Part shown: positions 59,952-63,980 of the stretch, piece by piece
Layout: every line of letters begins with the position of its first letter
How positions within the stretch are numbered: position 1 is the stretch's first letter
DNA from: Sorex araneus
Lineage: Eukaryota > Chordata > Mammalia > Eulipotyphla > Soricidae
Reading direction: 5' to 3'
DNA length: 64,000 nucleotides
Assembly: GCF_027595985.1 (NCBI RefSeq)
Contig: NC_073304.1
Span: 44,885,637 to 44,949,636, forward strand
The notes under the pieces: generated by a model
The model's input: only the letters and a program-made list of their open reading frames with translations
Databases searched by the model: none
Told to the model about the DNA's origin: nothing
Translations under genes and position numbers: made by a program

Positions 59952-61711
59952 TTTTGGGTCACACCTGGCGATGCACAGGGATTACTCCTGGCTCTGCACT
60001 CAGGAATTACCCCTGGCCGTGCTCAGGGGACCATATGGGATGCTGGGATTCGAACTCGGGTCGGCCGCATGCAAGGCAAACGCCCTACCCACTGTGCTAT
60101 CACTCCAGCCCCTATATATTTTTGTTTTGGTTTGGTTTTTGGGTCACAGTTTGCAATTTTCAGGGGGTTCTAACTTTAAAAATTTCTATTACAGGAGATT
60201 TGCTCTCTTCAGTTATATTGGAGAAACTGAATTTTAGTTTTTAAAATCAGTCATCTTTTAATGTATTTTCTTTTAGAATATTGCTAACTTTTTATATTTT
60301 AATGATGTGAGCTTTAATAATTTCCATTTGTATAGCTTTATTTTTTTCGCAGTTACCAGTTGGACCAAGACTCTGAGGAAACTCCTGTTTGTGGAGTGAG
60401 AGATGTTTAGTCACAGAGAAGTGGGCTAATCAGGGAGTTTACCATGTACTTTCTGAGATGGGAACAGAGTAGGTGGGAAATAGGGATACTAATTTCCTAA
60501 GGTAGGGCTGGATCGATAGCACAGCTGGTAGGGTGTTTGCTTTGCACAAGGCAGACCCAGGTTCAATTCCTCCGTCCCTCTCAGAGAGCCCGGCAAGCTA
60601 CCGAGAGTATCTCGCCTGTACGACAGAGCCTGGCAAGCTACCCATGACGTATTCGATATGCCAAAAACAGTAACAACAAGTCTCACAATGGAGACGTTAC
60701 TGGTGCCTGGTAGAGCAAATCAATGAGCAATGGGATGGCAGTGATACAGTGAATTTTCTAAGGTAAAATTCTTACAAGGGCTAGGTTGACAGCATCAAGA
60801 GTGGAGTGCATGCTTTGTATATTGGAGGCAGCATCTCATGGTCCCTTAAACATCATCAGAAGCAATTACCTAGCACCAAGCTAGGAGTAATCTTTCCTCC
60901 CACCCCTTGCCCAAATTAAAAAAAAAAAAATTACTTAGGAGTTATGATAGGGACCAAGATAGGAACAAGACCAAGAAGAGAGGGAGGGAAAAGAATAAGA
61001 CAGTTTTCTGTATCTATATTTTGCCGTAGGTTCTGGTCAGTATTTCCAAGTTCTCTAAACTGGGAGGCTTCAGATTCTAGTAGTGGGGGGTTTTGTTTTT
61101 GATTTTGTTTGAATTGAACTTAGCTTTAAGTATTACCATTATGTTCCAGCAGGTGGCATAGTTTTCATAGAAAAGTGCTTCCATCTCTCCTCCCCCCCAA
61201 CCCCCTCATCTATCTTTGGATAAGCTTTAGTTATAACAATATGCAATTTTTTTTTCTTTAGTTCTATGTGATTAATGCATTTTTTTAGGAAATAGTTCTG
61301 GATTATTTACCTTTTTTCTTTTGAATTGGAAGTTGAGTAATTATCATGTAATGTTGGGGTGGGAGTGGGTGTTGCAGAGCACCTGGCAGTGCTCAGGAGC
61401 CCTAGCCCACTCCTCGTAGTGTCTTGCACATGCATGGCTTATGCTCTCCCACTGGAGACATGTCCCCAGCTCCATCAATATGTACTTTGGAAATGGCACT
61501 TTCGTAACAGATGTGTAGCAATGTTTCCAAGTGACGTATTTTGTTGGTCTTTAGGTACCCCCTGCTATGTGGATTCAGAGGGCATTGTTCGAATGCTTAA
61601 TAGAGGGCTTGGTAACACATGGACCCCTGTATGTAATACAAGAGAACACTGCAAAGGAAAATCTGATCACTATTGGGTAGTTGGAATCCATGAAAATCCC
61701 CAGCAGTTAAG
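18681..61711 (+). CDS. WDHD1: WDHD1 (AND-1/CTF4 homologue), first 15 coding exons, 3' incomplete
   Basis: Joined exons 18681-18757, 29021-29132, 34500-34651, 36413-36524, 37611-37661, 39390-39485, 42288-42380, 44442-44548, 44759-44900, 45145-45352, 50363-50547, 53639-53823, 56125-56366, 57975-58112 and 61555-61711 give 2,057 coding bases, 685 codons plus two bases, without a stop. Every intron is AG/GT bounded and all phases agree. The translation follows human WDHD1 closely from MPATQKPMRYGHTEGH to IHENPQQLR. The family acts in the nucleus as a trimeric replisome hub linking CMG helicase to DNA polymerase alpha-primase, with roles in cohesion and fork repair. Residues 1 to about 315 form the WD40 propeller, about 315-385 an acidic linker, and the rest the start of the SepB/second-propeller region. 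The C-terminal HMG box (about the last 120 residues) and roughly 11 exons lie to the right of the window. Splice sites are inferred by homology, not from transcripts. Confidence 0.96.
18955..19135 (+). mobile_element. LINE-1 3' end, group A
   Basis: Sense strand ends CACTGTGATTCAATTAAAG plus A-rich. Same family as the antisense pieces at 38868, 47093 and 47441. Confidence 0.7.
19835..19983 (-). mobile_element. Type-1 SINE, old
   Basis: Recognisable by GTGCTCAGGGGTTGCTCC, GGGACCATATG and a CTCTGGCCC end. Confidence 0.65.
20360..20800 (-). pseudogene. PNN: Processed pseudogene fragment of PNN (pinin), C-terminal end
   Basis: On the minus strand a serine-rich run is followed by residues aligning with the pinin C terminus: ARGHNRDRQHRR, then LGLES-KSSKGGS, SEDKNSQSDRKRS, and a decayed DRK-DKR tail ending in TAA at 20399-20401. 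Pinin is a nuclear-speckle, exon-junction-associated SR-type protein with this same poly-Ser then RS-rich end. The copy has in-frame TGA codons (plus-strand positions 20635-20637 and 20716-20718), a frameshift near the end and many substitutions, and it lacks all upstream sequence. It sits inside WDHD1 intron 1, antisense to the host gene. No introns are visible in the copied stretch, but it is short; that and the 5' truncation suggest retroposition. The functional PNN gene is elsewhere. Confidence 0.85.
21044..21200 (+). mobile_element. Type-1 SINE
   Basis: GGGGGCTGGAGTGATAGTAC head, GGTTTGATTCC B box, GGTATGGCCCCAAAAC tail with poly(A). Confidence 0.9.
21485..22430 (-). mobile_element. LINE-1 3' UTR, group B, with internal tandem modules
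   Basis: Homologous over about 700 bp to 42495-43210 and at its end to 62520-62640. Contains three diverged copies of a module beginning GGCTTGCATYTCTTC at about 21981, 22188 and 22335. No coding potential. Confidence 0.65.
23415..23790 (+). mobile_element. Two tandem type-1 SINEs, same orientation
   Basis: Copy one 23415-23595 is near consensus; copy two 23613-23785 has deletions in the head and B-box region (GGGTTTCCCAGC). Each carries its own poly(A), separated by a T-run. Confidence 0.93.
24738..24895 (-). mobile_element. Type-1 SINE, old
   Basis: GGACCACATCTGGTTCTGC body variant ending ATATCTCTGCCCC. Confidence 0.65.
24896..25016. repeat. CT/TG/TA compound microsatellite
   Basis: (CTCTGT)n passing into TG- and TA-rich alternation. 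An (AC)n run follows at about 25093-25116. Confidence 0.9.
25017..25092 (+). mobile_element. Type-2 SINE, 3' fragment
   Basis: Begins AACAAGTCTCACAATGGAGA and ends GATGACAGTGATAC; the head and first half of the body are absent. Confidence 0.85.
25118..25445 (-). mobile_element. Two antisense type-1 SINEs, old then young
   Basis: About 25118-25245 is diverged and short. About 25277-25445 is nearly full length, preceded by a (TTTA)n run. Confidence 0.88.
25472..26000 (+). mobile_element. Two type-2 SINEs in direct orientation
   Basis: 25472-25655 and 25773-26000. Both begin inside the head (at GGCGTTTGCCTTGC or TTGCCTTGC), carry the body marker ATGCCAAAAACAGTA and end GTGATACAGTG. The gap between them is unique-looking. 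Confidence 0.88.
26915..27060 (-). mobile_element. Type-1 SINE, old
   Basis: GGGCCACATCTGGTTGTGCT body, TTGAACCCAGGTTGGC head portion. Confidence 0.7.
27781..27963 (-). mobile_element. Type-1 SINE, young, with target-site duplication
   Basis: Direct repeats TGCCCCATTCAGTT at 27767 and 27964. Near-consensus body and head with an 18-base poly(T). Confidence 0.96.
28656..28805 (-). mobile_element. Type-2 SINE, head-truncated
   Basis: Reads CACTGTAGCACTGTCATC, then TAACGTCTCCATTGTGAGAC, stopping after CCGGGTAGC with an altered end. Confidence 0.82.
29021..29132 (+). CDS. WDHD1: WDHD1 coding exon 2
   Basis: Acceptor TTCCTTCACAG and donor AAG|GTATTT. Completes codon 26 and encodes residues 27-63, including YIVTCGSDGDVRIW, a typical WD40 strand pair with the GSDG turn and terminal IW. 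It lies after a 10.3-kb intron 1. Confidence 0.95.
29285..29445 (-). mobile_element. Type-1 SINE, old
   Basis: GGGGCATATCCAGCAGTG body, AATCGAAGCCAGG and a TTGCTTCAGACCCC end. Confidence 0.7.
29878..30040 (-). mobile_element. Type-1 SINE
   Basis: GAGGCTACATCCAGCAATGCT body, GATCGAACCTGGGTTGGC, and a CTATCTCCAGCTC end. Confidence 0.8.
30091..30562. repeat. (TTTC)n/(TTCC)n polypyrimidine tract, about 470 bp
   Basis: Alternating blocks of CTTT and CTTC repeats with a more complex middle (about 30300-30420). It is almost pure pyrimidine on the plus strand. Open frames on both strands (repeating SFFL or KKER residues) are artefacts. Confidence 0.98.
30570..30730 (-). mobile_element. Type-1 SINE, old
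   Basis: Degenerate, with GGGACTCCTGGCAGGGCTCAG and a CTCTTTGGCCCC end; the tail side merges with the TTTC tract. Confidence 0.55.
31338..31525 (+). mobile_element. Type-1 SINE
   Basis: GGGGGGCTGGAGTTGTGG head with a small internal duplication (TATCTGGTATCTAG), B box GGTTCAATCC, GTGACCCCAAAAGC tail. Confidence 0.85.
31638..32040 (-). mobile_element. Two old antisense type-1 SINEs
   Basis: 31638-31775 (GGCCACATGCAGTGGTGCT) and about 31910-32040 (CACTGTGCTCAGGGATCATA), both missing parts. Confidence 0.55.
32705..32800 (-). mobile_element. Type-1 SINE fragment
   Basis: GGGCCTCACCCAACAGTGCC, GGACTTACTCCTGGCTCT; the head is absent. Confidence 0.6.
33120..33265 (-). mobile_element. Type-1 SINE, old
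   Basis: GGCCACACCTAGTTGTACTC body, TTGTCACTCTGCCC end. Confidence 0.65.
33900..34072 (-). mobile_element. Type-1 SINE, old
   Basis: GGGGCCACACTTGACAGTGCTC body; degenerate head (TTATCTCTGTCGCC). Confidence 0.65.
34100..34302 (+). mobile_element. Type-1 SINE with an 18-base C run
   Basis: Full-length copy in which the normal TGGTCCCCTGAGCACC junction has expanded to 18 consecutive C (34185-34202). A second C run lies near 34275. Confidence 0.93.
34500..34651 (+). CDS. WDHD1: WDHD1 coding exon 3
   Basis: Acceptor TTTCATTTAG, donor CTAG|GTAGGA. Encodes residues 64-113 plus two bases, starting NGKLVTAVSNNTIQVHTFPEG and ending GTKIAAGS, WD40 blades 2-3. The first residue is Asn where I recall Ser in human. 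Confidence 0.95.
34950..35115 (-). mobile_element. Type-1 SINE, old
   Basis: GGCTACCCCTGGCAATATTC body, GGGGATTGAACTTGGGTC, CTAACTCTACCCC end. A related fragment lies at about 34800-34880. Confidence 0.65.
35469..35830 (+). mobile_element. Two type-1 SINEs in direct orientation
   Basis: 35469-35655 is near consensus with an AAATAAATAAAT tail. About 35675-35825 is older and lacks the first half of the head. Confidence 0.88.
36100..36215 (-). mobile_element. Type-1 SINE, short and old
   Basis: GCCACATTTGATGGTGCTCC body and a CTATCTTTGACCC end. Confidence 0.6.
36413..36524 (+). CDS. WDHD1: WDHD1 coding exon 4
   Basis: Acceptor TTTATTTACAG, donor CTG|GTAATA. Encodes residues 115-151 (DFLVKIVDVMD ... 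SLSFDPKDIFL), containing the GHDAPVLSLSFDP blade signature. A solo LTR begins only 17 bp beyond the donor. Confidence 0.95.
36542..37463 (-). mobile_element. Solo LTR of an endogenous retrovirus, copy 1
   Basis: About 920 bp homologous in order to the copy at 52167-53214: shared blocks near CAGTAACC-TTTATTGCC, CTCAGGCCAG, GATGCCAGGGTAGC, TTACAAAGCATAGCATC and GCACTGTGGTGGGAGTAAC. Bounded by TG and CA. Minus orientation is inferred from an AATAAA followed by about 100-170 bp on that strand. No viral coding sequence is present. It lies in WDHD1 intron 4, starting 17 bp after exon 4. The flanking duplication is unclear (C-rich). Confidence 0.8.
37611..37661 (+). CDS. WDHD1: WDHD1 coding exon 5 (51 bp microexon-like)
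   Basis: Acceptor ATGCTTGCAG, donor CAG|GTAAAC. Encodes residues 152-168, ASASCDGSVRVWQTLDQ, a complete WD40 d-strand ending in VW. Phase 0 at both ends, so skipping would delete 17 residues in frame. Confidence 0.95.
37791..37970 (-). mobile_element. Type-1 SINE, young, with target-site duplication
   Basis: GAGTAATGTTAACTCT at 37775 and GAGTAATGTTAATTCT at 37971 flank a near-consensus copy. Confidence 0.95.
38065..38210 (-). mobile_element. Type-1 SINE, old
   Basis: ATACCACACGCCGTGGTGC body, CTCTCTGATCC end. Confidence 0.6.
38868..39345 (-). mobile_element. LINE-1 3' UTR, group A, about 480 bp
   Basis: Reverse of the 18955 element: T-run, TTGAATCACTGTGAAATAG, ACCAGTGCACATTCCCCACC. It continues into TGTCCTTGGGTGTCAG and TCCACAAATGAGTGCAGTCC, a phrase typical of antisense mammalian L1 3' regions. 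Confidence 0.8.
39390..39485 (+). CDS. WDHD1: WDHD1 coding exon 6
   Basis: Acceptor TTTTTAATCAG, donor AAG|GTAAGT. Encodes residues 169-200 (TCAISWPLLQKCNDVV ... QPKSGK). Phase 0 at both ends. An antisense SINE poly(T) starts about 50 bp downstream. Confidence 0.95.
39533..39717 (-). mobile_element. Type-1 SINE close to WDHD1 exon 6
   Basis: Near-consensus; its 18-base poly(T) begins about 48 bp after the exon 6 donor. Confidence 0.94.
40225..40405 (-). mobile_element. Type-1 SINE with target-site duplication
   Basis: GGAAATTCTTTT occurs at both sides. Tail lacks the GC of TTTTTGC. Confidence 0.93.
40430..40628 (-). mobile_element. Type-2 SINE interrupted by non-SINE sequence
   Basis: Tail-side part (CACTGTATCACTGTGC through CAGTAACGTCTCTATTC, to about 40486) and body part (TTGTTACTGTTTTGGCATAT through CTCTCCGAGG, from about 40570) are split by about 85 bp that matches neither SINE. 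Confidence 0.7.
40630..40690. repeat. (TG)n microsatellite
   Basis: About twenty TG units followed by TATATACG-TG alternation. Confidence 0.97.
41020..41185 (+). mobile_element. Type-1 SINE, diverged
   Basis: GAAACCAGAGAAATAGTA head, CCCTGAGCACCATCAGG body, and A-tail. Confidence 0.75.
41575..41745 (-). mobile_element. Type-1 SINE, old
   Basis: GGGGACTACATTGCGTGGTT body, CACCTCTTTGACCCC end. Confidence 0.65.
41865..42170 (+). mobile_element. Type-1 SINE plus an older fragment
   Basis: 41865-42045 is complete (GTCTGGAATGATAGTGC to TCTCAAAAACAAAAA). 42065-42170 is a heavily reduced second copy. Confidence 0.75.
42288..42380 (+). CDS. WDHD1: WDHD1 coding exon 7
   Basis: Acceptor TTTGCTATTAG, donor CAG|GTAAGT. 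Encodes residues 201-231 (LLAVPVEKSVKLYRR ... SDNFISQ), a WD40 blade. Phase 0 at both ends. Confidence 0.95.
42490..43210 (-). mobile_element. LINE-1 3' UTR, group B
   Basis: T-rich start, then ACACTATGTTTTGCAAAGTT, GTTGAGCCTTCTGTGTTATT, and one copy of the GTGAAGCAGTGAAGTTGAGC module, all shared with 21485-22430. Confidence 0.65.
43386..43607 (+). mobile_element. Type-2 SINE, nearly complete
   Basis: Head from TAGCGATAGCATAGCC, B box GGTTTGATTGC, body CTCTGGGAGAGCCCGG, AACAGTGCCTGC (an internal 30-base deletion removes the TCTCACAATGGAGAC part), end GTGATACAG. Confidence 0.88.
43838..44012 (-). mobile_element. Type-1 SINE
   Basis: GGGGCCACACCCAGCAATGC body with a G-rich expansion at about 43905-43920. 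Confidence 0.85.
44442..44548 (+). CDS. WDHD1: WDHD1 coding exon 8
   Basis: Acceptor TTTTTTTCCCCCTAG, donor AAAG|GTATGA. Encodes residues 232-266 plus two bases (ALNIVTWSPCGKYLAAGS ... NGLIIVWNVE), the clearest WD40 repeat in the gene. Confidence 0.96.
44759..44900 (+). CDS. WDHD1: WDHD1 coding exon 9
   Basis: Acceptor AAATTTTTAG, donor GAG|GTAATG. Encodes residues 268-314 (VKHEKGYAICGLAWHPT ... AEGNLGLLENVCDFSG), the last WD40 blade. Intron 8 before it is only 210 bp and intron 9 after it 244 bp, the two shortest in the window. Confidence 0.96.
45145..45352 (+). CDS. WDHD1: WDHD1 coding exon 10 (acidic linker)
   Basis: Acceptor TTGTTCAAG, donor GTTG|GTATGC. Encodes residues 315-383 plus one base: VSNRVEKDYNDLFDGDD, then an acidic serine-bearing stretch with NDEDDDDL and EDDENSV. 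This is the flexible linker between the WD40 propeller and the SepB domain and is less conserved than the flanking exons. Confidence 0.94.
45510..45688 (+). mobile_element. Type-1 SINE, near consensus
   Basis: GGGGCCGGAGCGATAGCACA head, GGGTTCGATCCCC B box, and GTGTGACCCAAAAAGC plus poly(A). Among the best-preserved copies in the window. Confidence 0.97.
46160..46330 (-). mobile_element. Type-1 SINE inserted in an older SINE
   Basis: Flanked by CAGGAACTACTGTTTTCTTT duplications (about 46135 and 46328). The older antisense SINE continues to about 46460. Confidence 0.93.
46482..46645 (+). mobile_element. Type-1 SINE
   Basis: GAGGACTGGAGCGATAGCAC head and a body shortened by loss of the GAGTGCAGAGCCAGGAG segment. 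Confidence 0.9.
47020..47320 (-). mobile_element. Old type-1 SINE split by a LINE-1 3' end
   Basis: SINE halves at about 47020-47090 and 47235-47320 flank about 145 bp of group A L1 3' end (TTAGTGAATCACCGTGAAG ... CCACCACCAATTG). Confidence 0.7.
47441..47945 (-). mobile_element. LINE-1 3' UTR, group A, containing a nested type-1 SINE
   Basis: L1 part about 47441-47632 and 47830 onward; SINE about 47633-47829, flanked by a perfect duplication ACTCTCTCTCTACT (47619 and 47830). The SINE is therefore younger than the L1 copy. Confidence 0.85.
47990..48218 (+). mobile_element. Type-2 SINE, head diverged
   Basis: CTCTGGGAGAGCCCAGC, ATGCCAAAAACAGTAACAA, TCTCACAATGGAGACG and a final GTGACAGTGAC. 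Confidence 0.88.
48578..48747 (-). mobile_element. Type-1 SINE with target-site duplication
   Basis: CATGATAACTT at 48567 and 48747. Poly(T) reduced to a G-rich junction. Confidence 0.94.
49691..49865 (-). mobile_element. Type-1 SINE, young, with target-site duplication
   Basis: CCTCACTTGCATTTTT perfect repeats at 49675 and 49866. Confidence 0.96.
50363..50547 (+). CDS. WDHD1: WDHD1 coding exon 11
   Basis: Acceptor TTTATATTCTAG, donor ATG|GTAAGC. Encodes residues 385-445: a variable acidic part (GEEEDDQAATIHSL), then the strongly conserved TSQRPFYDGPMPTPRQKPFQ and LHLTHRFM leading into the second propeller. Confidence 0.95.
50596..50718. repeat. Tandem duplication, 62-bp unit, two copies
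   Basis: Units 50596-50657 and 50658-50718 start CTTTTTAGAGTTAATTTTGC and differ mainly by one A in an A-run. Lies 49 bp after WDHD1 exon 11. Confidence 0.95.
50811..50985 (+). mobile_element. Type-1 SINE
   Basis: GGGCTGAAGCGATAGCACAG head, AGATTCGATTCC B box, tail CCAAAAAAAG. Confidence 0.94.
51125..51285 (-). mobile_element. Type-1 SINE, diverged
   Basis: GGGTTATATCTGGCTATGTTC body and a CTTTAGCTCCAGCCCCC end. Confidence 0.82.
52120..53320 (-). mobile_element. Old type-1 SINE split by a solo LTR
   Basis: SINE halves at about 52120-52166 and 53215-53320 (resuming GGATCATTCTTGATGAG) flank the LTR. Confidence 0.85.
52167..53214 (-). mobile_element. Solo LTR of an endogenous retrovirus, copy 2, with 6-bp target duplication
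   Basis: 1,048 bp starting TG and ending CA, flanked by CTCAAG (52161-52166 and 53215-53220). A 6-bp duplication fits class II (beta-retrovirus-like) elements. On the minus strand an AATAAA (plus TTTATT 52343-52348) is followed by about 175 bp, consistent with R-U5, so it is probably antisense to WDHD1. No gag, pol or env sequence; the open frame at 52089-52559 has no recognisable protein. Confidence 0.88.
53639..53823 (+). CDS. WDHD1: WDHD1 coding exon 12
   Basis: Acceptor CTCTTTGTAG, donor CAAG|GTAATT. Encodes residues 446-506 plus two bases (VWNSIGIIRCYNDEQDNA ... CESTDEQA), SepB domain. It lies 425 bp after the right end of the solo LTR at 52167-53214. Confidence 0.95.
54082..54265 (+). 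mobile_element. Type-1 SINE with imperfect target-site duplication
   Basis: ACTGCTTGATCTTG before and ATTGCTTGGTCTTG after. Near-consensus body. Confidence 0.94.
54395..54560 (-). mobile_element. Type-1 SINE, old
   Basis: GGTTCACACAAGGCTTAGC with a small internal duplication (CACAAGGCT), CAATCTCTCCATCC end. Confidence 0.6.
54705..54890 (+). mobile_element. Type-1 SINE
   Basis: TTGGGGCTGGATCAATAGTAC head, GGGTGTGACCCAAAAAG tail. Flanked by AAAGTCCCACTCTT on both sides. Confidence 0.94.
55348..55505 (-). mobile_element. Type-1 SINE, old
   Basis: GGGACACACTTGGCAGTGCTC body and a CTAGCACTTCAGCCC end. Confidence 0.75.
55660..55815 (-). mobile_element. Type-1 SINE, old
   Basis: GGGGCACACCCAGCAGTGCTC body, TATGACTCCAGCC end. 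A 25-bp tandem duplication (TTTTCTACTGAGAATACCA) follows at about 55824-55870. Confidence 0.75.
56125..56366 (+). CDS. WDHD1: WDHD1 coding exon 13
   Basis: Acceptor TTTTTATTTTTAG. Donor AGAG|GTGATA is the weakest in the gene. Encodes residues 508-587 (KLHCLHFSSWDSSKEW ... LIVYHR), the core of the SepB propeller, with the highly conserved DIEAICLGQGWAAAAT. It is the longest coding exon in the window. Confidence 0.95.
57300..57575 (-). mobile_element. Two old type-1 SINE fragments
   Basis: About 57300-57405 and 57425-57575; recognisable by GTGCTCAGGGATCA, GGTGGTGTTCAGGGAACTG and CTCTCCAGTCC. Confidence 0.55.
57975..58112 (+). CDS. WDHD1: WDHD1 coding exon 14
   Basis: Acceptor TTTTCTCCCTAG, donor GAAG|GTAAGA. 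Encodes residues 589-633 (TGFDGDQCLGVQLLELG ... YLVWLGFSAE) with the basic GKKKKQ patch typical of the family. Confidence 0.95.
58148..58290 (-). mobile_element. Type-1 SINE, body-deleted
   Basis: TTTTTGGGGTCATATCCTGC tail side, intact middle and TATTGCTTTGAC end. Begins 35 bp after WDHD1 exon 14. Confidence 0.8.
58540..58690 (-). mobile_element. Type-1 SINE, old
   Basis: GGGCTACTCTCAGCACTAGTC body, CTGCATGCAAGGC, TACTGTCCCATCC end. Confidence 0.65.
58990..59175 (-). mobile_element. Type-1 SINE
   Basis: TTTTTGGGTCATATCAAACG tail side and a TATCACTCCAGTCCCC end, with a small insertion near 59130-59150. Confidence 0.88.
59672..59800 (+). mobile_element. Type-1 SINE, old, body-deleted
   Basis: GGGGACTGAAAAGATACAG head, then straight to the TATGACCCAAAAAATAAAA tail. 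Confidence 0.75.
59919..60112 (-). mobile_element. Type-1 SINE, young, with long poly(T)
   Basis: Near-consensus copy preceded by a poly(T) run of nearly 30 bases; CTATATATTTTT occurs at both ends (59901 and 60112). Confidence 0.95.
60505..60752 (+). mobile_element. Type-2 SINE, full length, with target-site duplication
   Basis: The most complete type-2 copy: head GGGCTGGATCGATAGCACAG, B box GGTTCAATTCC, both GGCAAGCTACC repeats, ATGCCAAAAACAGTAACAA, and GTGATACAGTG end. AATTTCCTAAGGTA precedes and AATTTTCTAAGGTA follows. Confidence 0.95.
61555..61711 (+). CDS. WDHD1: WDHD1 coding exon 15 (last in window)
   Basis: Acceptor TTGGTCTTTAG, donor TAAG|GTGAGA. Encodes residues 635-685 plus two bases (TPCYVDSEGIVRMLNRG ... 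GIHENPQQL), ending inside the SepB region. Intron 15 runs off the window. Confidence 0.95.
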
Positions 61712-61754
61712 GTGAGAAATTCTTGATATCTACTCTATAGAAACTTTTAAAGGG

Positions 61755-61915
61755 GCCAATACAGCAGGTAGGGTGTTTGCCTTGCACACAGCTGATCTGG
61801 GTTTGGCATTGACCTTGGTATTCCGTATGGTCCCCTGAACACTGCCAAGAGTAATTCCTGAGTGTAGAGCCAGGAGTAACCCCTGAGCATTGCTGAGCAT
61901 GACCCAAAAAGATAA
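61755..61915 (+). mobile_element. Type-1 SINE, diverged
   Basis: AGGGGCCAATACAGCAGG head (GATAGC lost), CTGAGTGTAGAGCCAGG body, GCATGACCCAAAAAG tail. Begins 43 bp after WDHD1 exon 15. Confidence 0.88.
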
Positions 61916-62689
61916 AAAATTAGAGAAAAAAAGTTTTTAAAGATTATTGTGTTCCCTTCATTTTTTTCTTTTTTTTTGGGGGAAGGAGGAGGGTTGTTTG
62001 CTTTGGTTCATTTTGTGTTTACTGATTTAGGAATTTGTATTACTCTGAAATTTTCAACCAGTAAGTTACAACTAATTAAACAACATAGAAATAAGTTTAG
62101 TAATATAACTGTAACACTGCTTCAGGCATTAGGGAGGGAATTTCTGGTTTAATATGGCATTTCATTTTTTATTACTACCTTTTATTTTAAACTGATTTAG
62201 AATTGAATATGTATATATTTGAACATGTATACATATGTATGTATACATATGAGATCTTTAACCTATTATTATAAGGGAGAGGATCATAGATGCTTATTAG
62301 CTAACTGTAGATATAAAATTCTATTTTATATTAAAGCTTTTTTCTCTTTGACACCTCATCTTTTAGAATATATTATACTTATTCATAAGTTGATAGACAT
62401 TTGGATTGCTTGTGATTTGTTGAAACAAAATATTTGTTTTAAACATTCGTGTACGGGTTTTATGTGGTGAATACAATTTTCTTACATATCAAGGAGTGGA
62501 ATAAATTTATACTCAGCTTTTTTTTAAATTTAATTTTAGTACTATATTTACAAAGTTATTCATAGGTGAATTCTAAACAGTGTTCTAGTACCAGTCCTAC
62601 CACCAACATTTGACCTCCTCCTTTTTTTGTTGTAAAATCTTGTAGATGACATTCTTTCAGAAAGTGTAGTTCTTTGAACAGAATGGTCT

Positions 62690-63780
62690 GCTTTCATGGA
62701 GGTTAGAGTCTGTTTGGAAGGACAAATAACAAAAACAAGTAAATATAACTACGTGGGTTCAGTACTTCTAATTAGAGCAGATTTATAATGGAGGACGATA
62801 AACAGTCATGTTGTAGGTAGGGTCATGAAAGCTCTTAATTGAAGTAGCATTTAAAAATAAGAACCCAGAGGCCAAACTACTATGGAAGAATGGAATGAAA
62901 GCTATACTTGCAAAGTAGGTAGCATGTACCAAATTGAAGTGGTAAGAAACAACTTGGTATGTTTGAAGAATTGAAAGGATTTAAATATAAGCAGCATGAA
63001 GTGAGGGGAGGGCTGGCAGTCCAAGATGATATCAGAAAGTTGTACATAGACTATTGGGCCATGATTAAAAAGAAATCTGTCGGGAAGTCATTCAAGAGTT
63101 TTAACAGGAGAATGGACTGATGTGATTTATGCTATTAAATGATAAAAATGTGATAAATTGGTTGGCCAGACTAAGACTGTAAGTGGAGAAACCATTTTAC
63201 ATTCAAGACATTTATCCCTTCTGGGAATATTAGAAATGTGGGTCTATTGATTTTAGTTGTCACAATGATTTGATATTTTGAACATTTAGAAACCAGGGGT
63301 GAGAGGTGTTTAACATCTGTGTGCATGTTGTGGTCCTGCTCAACTAGATTATCTTTCTTCAGATATATTTAGTGCCTCTACTGAGAAACACTGAGGAGGA
63401 TTTTGCAGTCATCTATCTGAACTATAATTATGACTGGAAGTAGTGTGGAGGCAGTGAAAATGAAGAGAAACGAATTCAAGATAGAAACAGTAGGATTTGC
63501 TGGGAGATTGGCGGTTGGGGGTGAACTAGAGGAACCAATAATGACATCCTTGTTTCTAATTAAAGCAACTAGGTAGATTGTACAGCTATCAAATGCTGTA
63601 TGCTTGTAGAAATAGTGTACTGTACATCTATAGAAATGAAGAGATGAAGTGAGTTCTCTTGGGTGTGTTAACTTTGAAATGCCTGCCAAATATCCAAAGA
63701 GGAATATCAAGAAGGTATTGGAATAAAGGCAGATTTTGACTAGAGATTGAAATTTGGGACCCATTAGGATATAACCAGTG
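62690..63780. repeat. Old interspersed repeat, family not named
   Basis: Phrases such as AACTTTGAAATGCCTGCCAA, GTTTTAACAGGAGAATGGAC and GATTTGCTGGGAGATTGG resemble a common ancient mammalian interspersed repeat. A weaker similar block may occur at 22520-23260. Non-coding; the 128-codon minus frame at 63378-63764 has no recognised homologue. Confidence 0.4.
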
Positions 63781-63837
63781 GTTTCTACTTCTACTTTTCT
63801 TGTTCATACGGACTGATAAAAAAAGAAGTATTTCAGA

Positions 63838-63980
63838 GGGCTAGAGTGATAGTACAGTGGGTAAGACATTACTTGCCTTGCACATAGCTGACCCGGTTCA
63901 GTTTTCAGCATCTCATACAATCCCCTGAGCACCGCCAGGAGTGATCCTGGACCTTAGAGCCAGGAGTAATAGTGGACTTG
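63838..63980 (+). mobile_element. Type-1 SINE, near right edge, 3' part diverged
   Basis: GGGCTAGAGTGATAGTACAG head and GAGCACCGCCAGGAGTGAT body; the GTGTGACCC tail is replaced by unrelated sequence before the window ends. Confidence 0.85.

Noticed and set aside
63378-63764. 128-codon minus-strand frame
   Set aside because: Falls in an old interspersed repeat; no splice sites, homologue or conserved motif seen.
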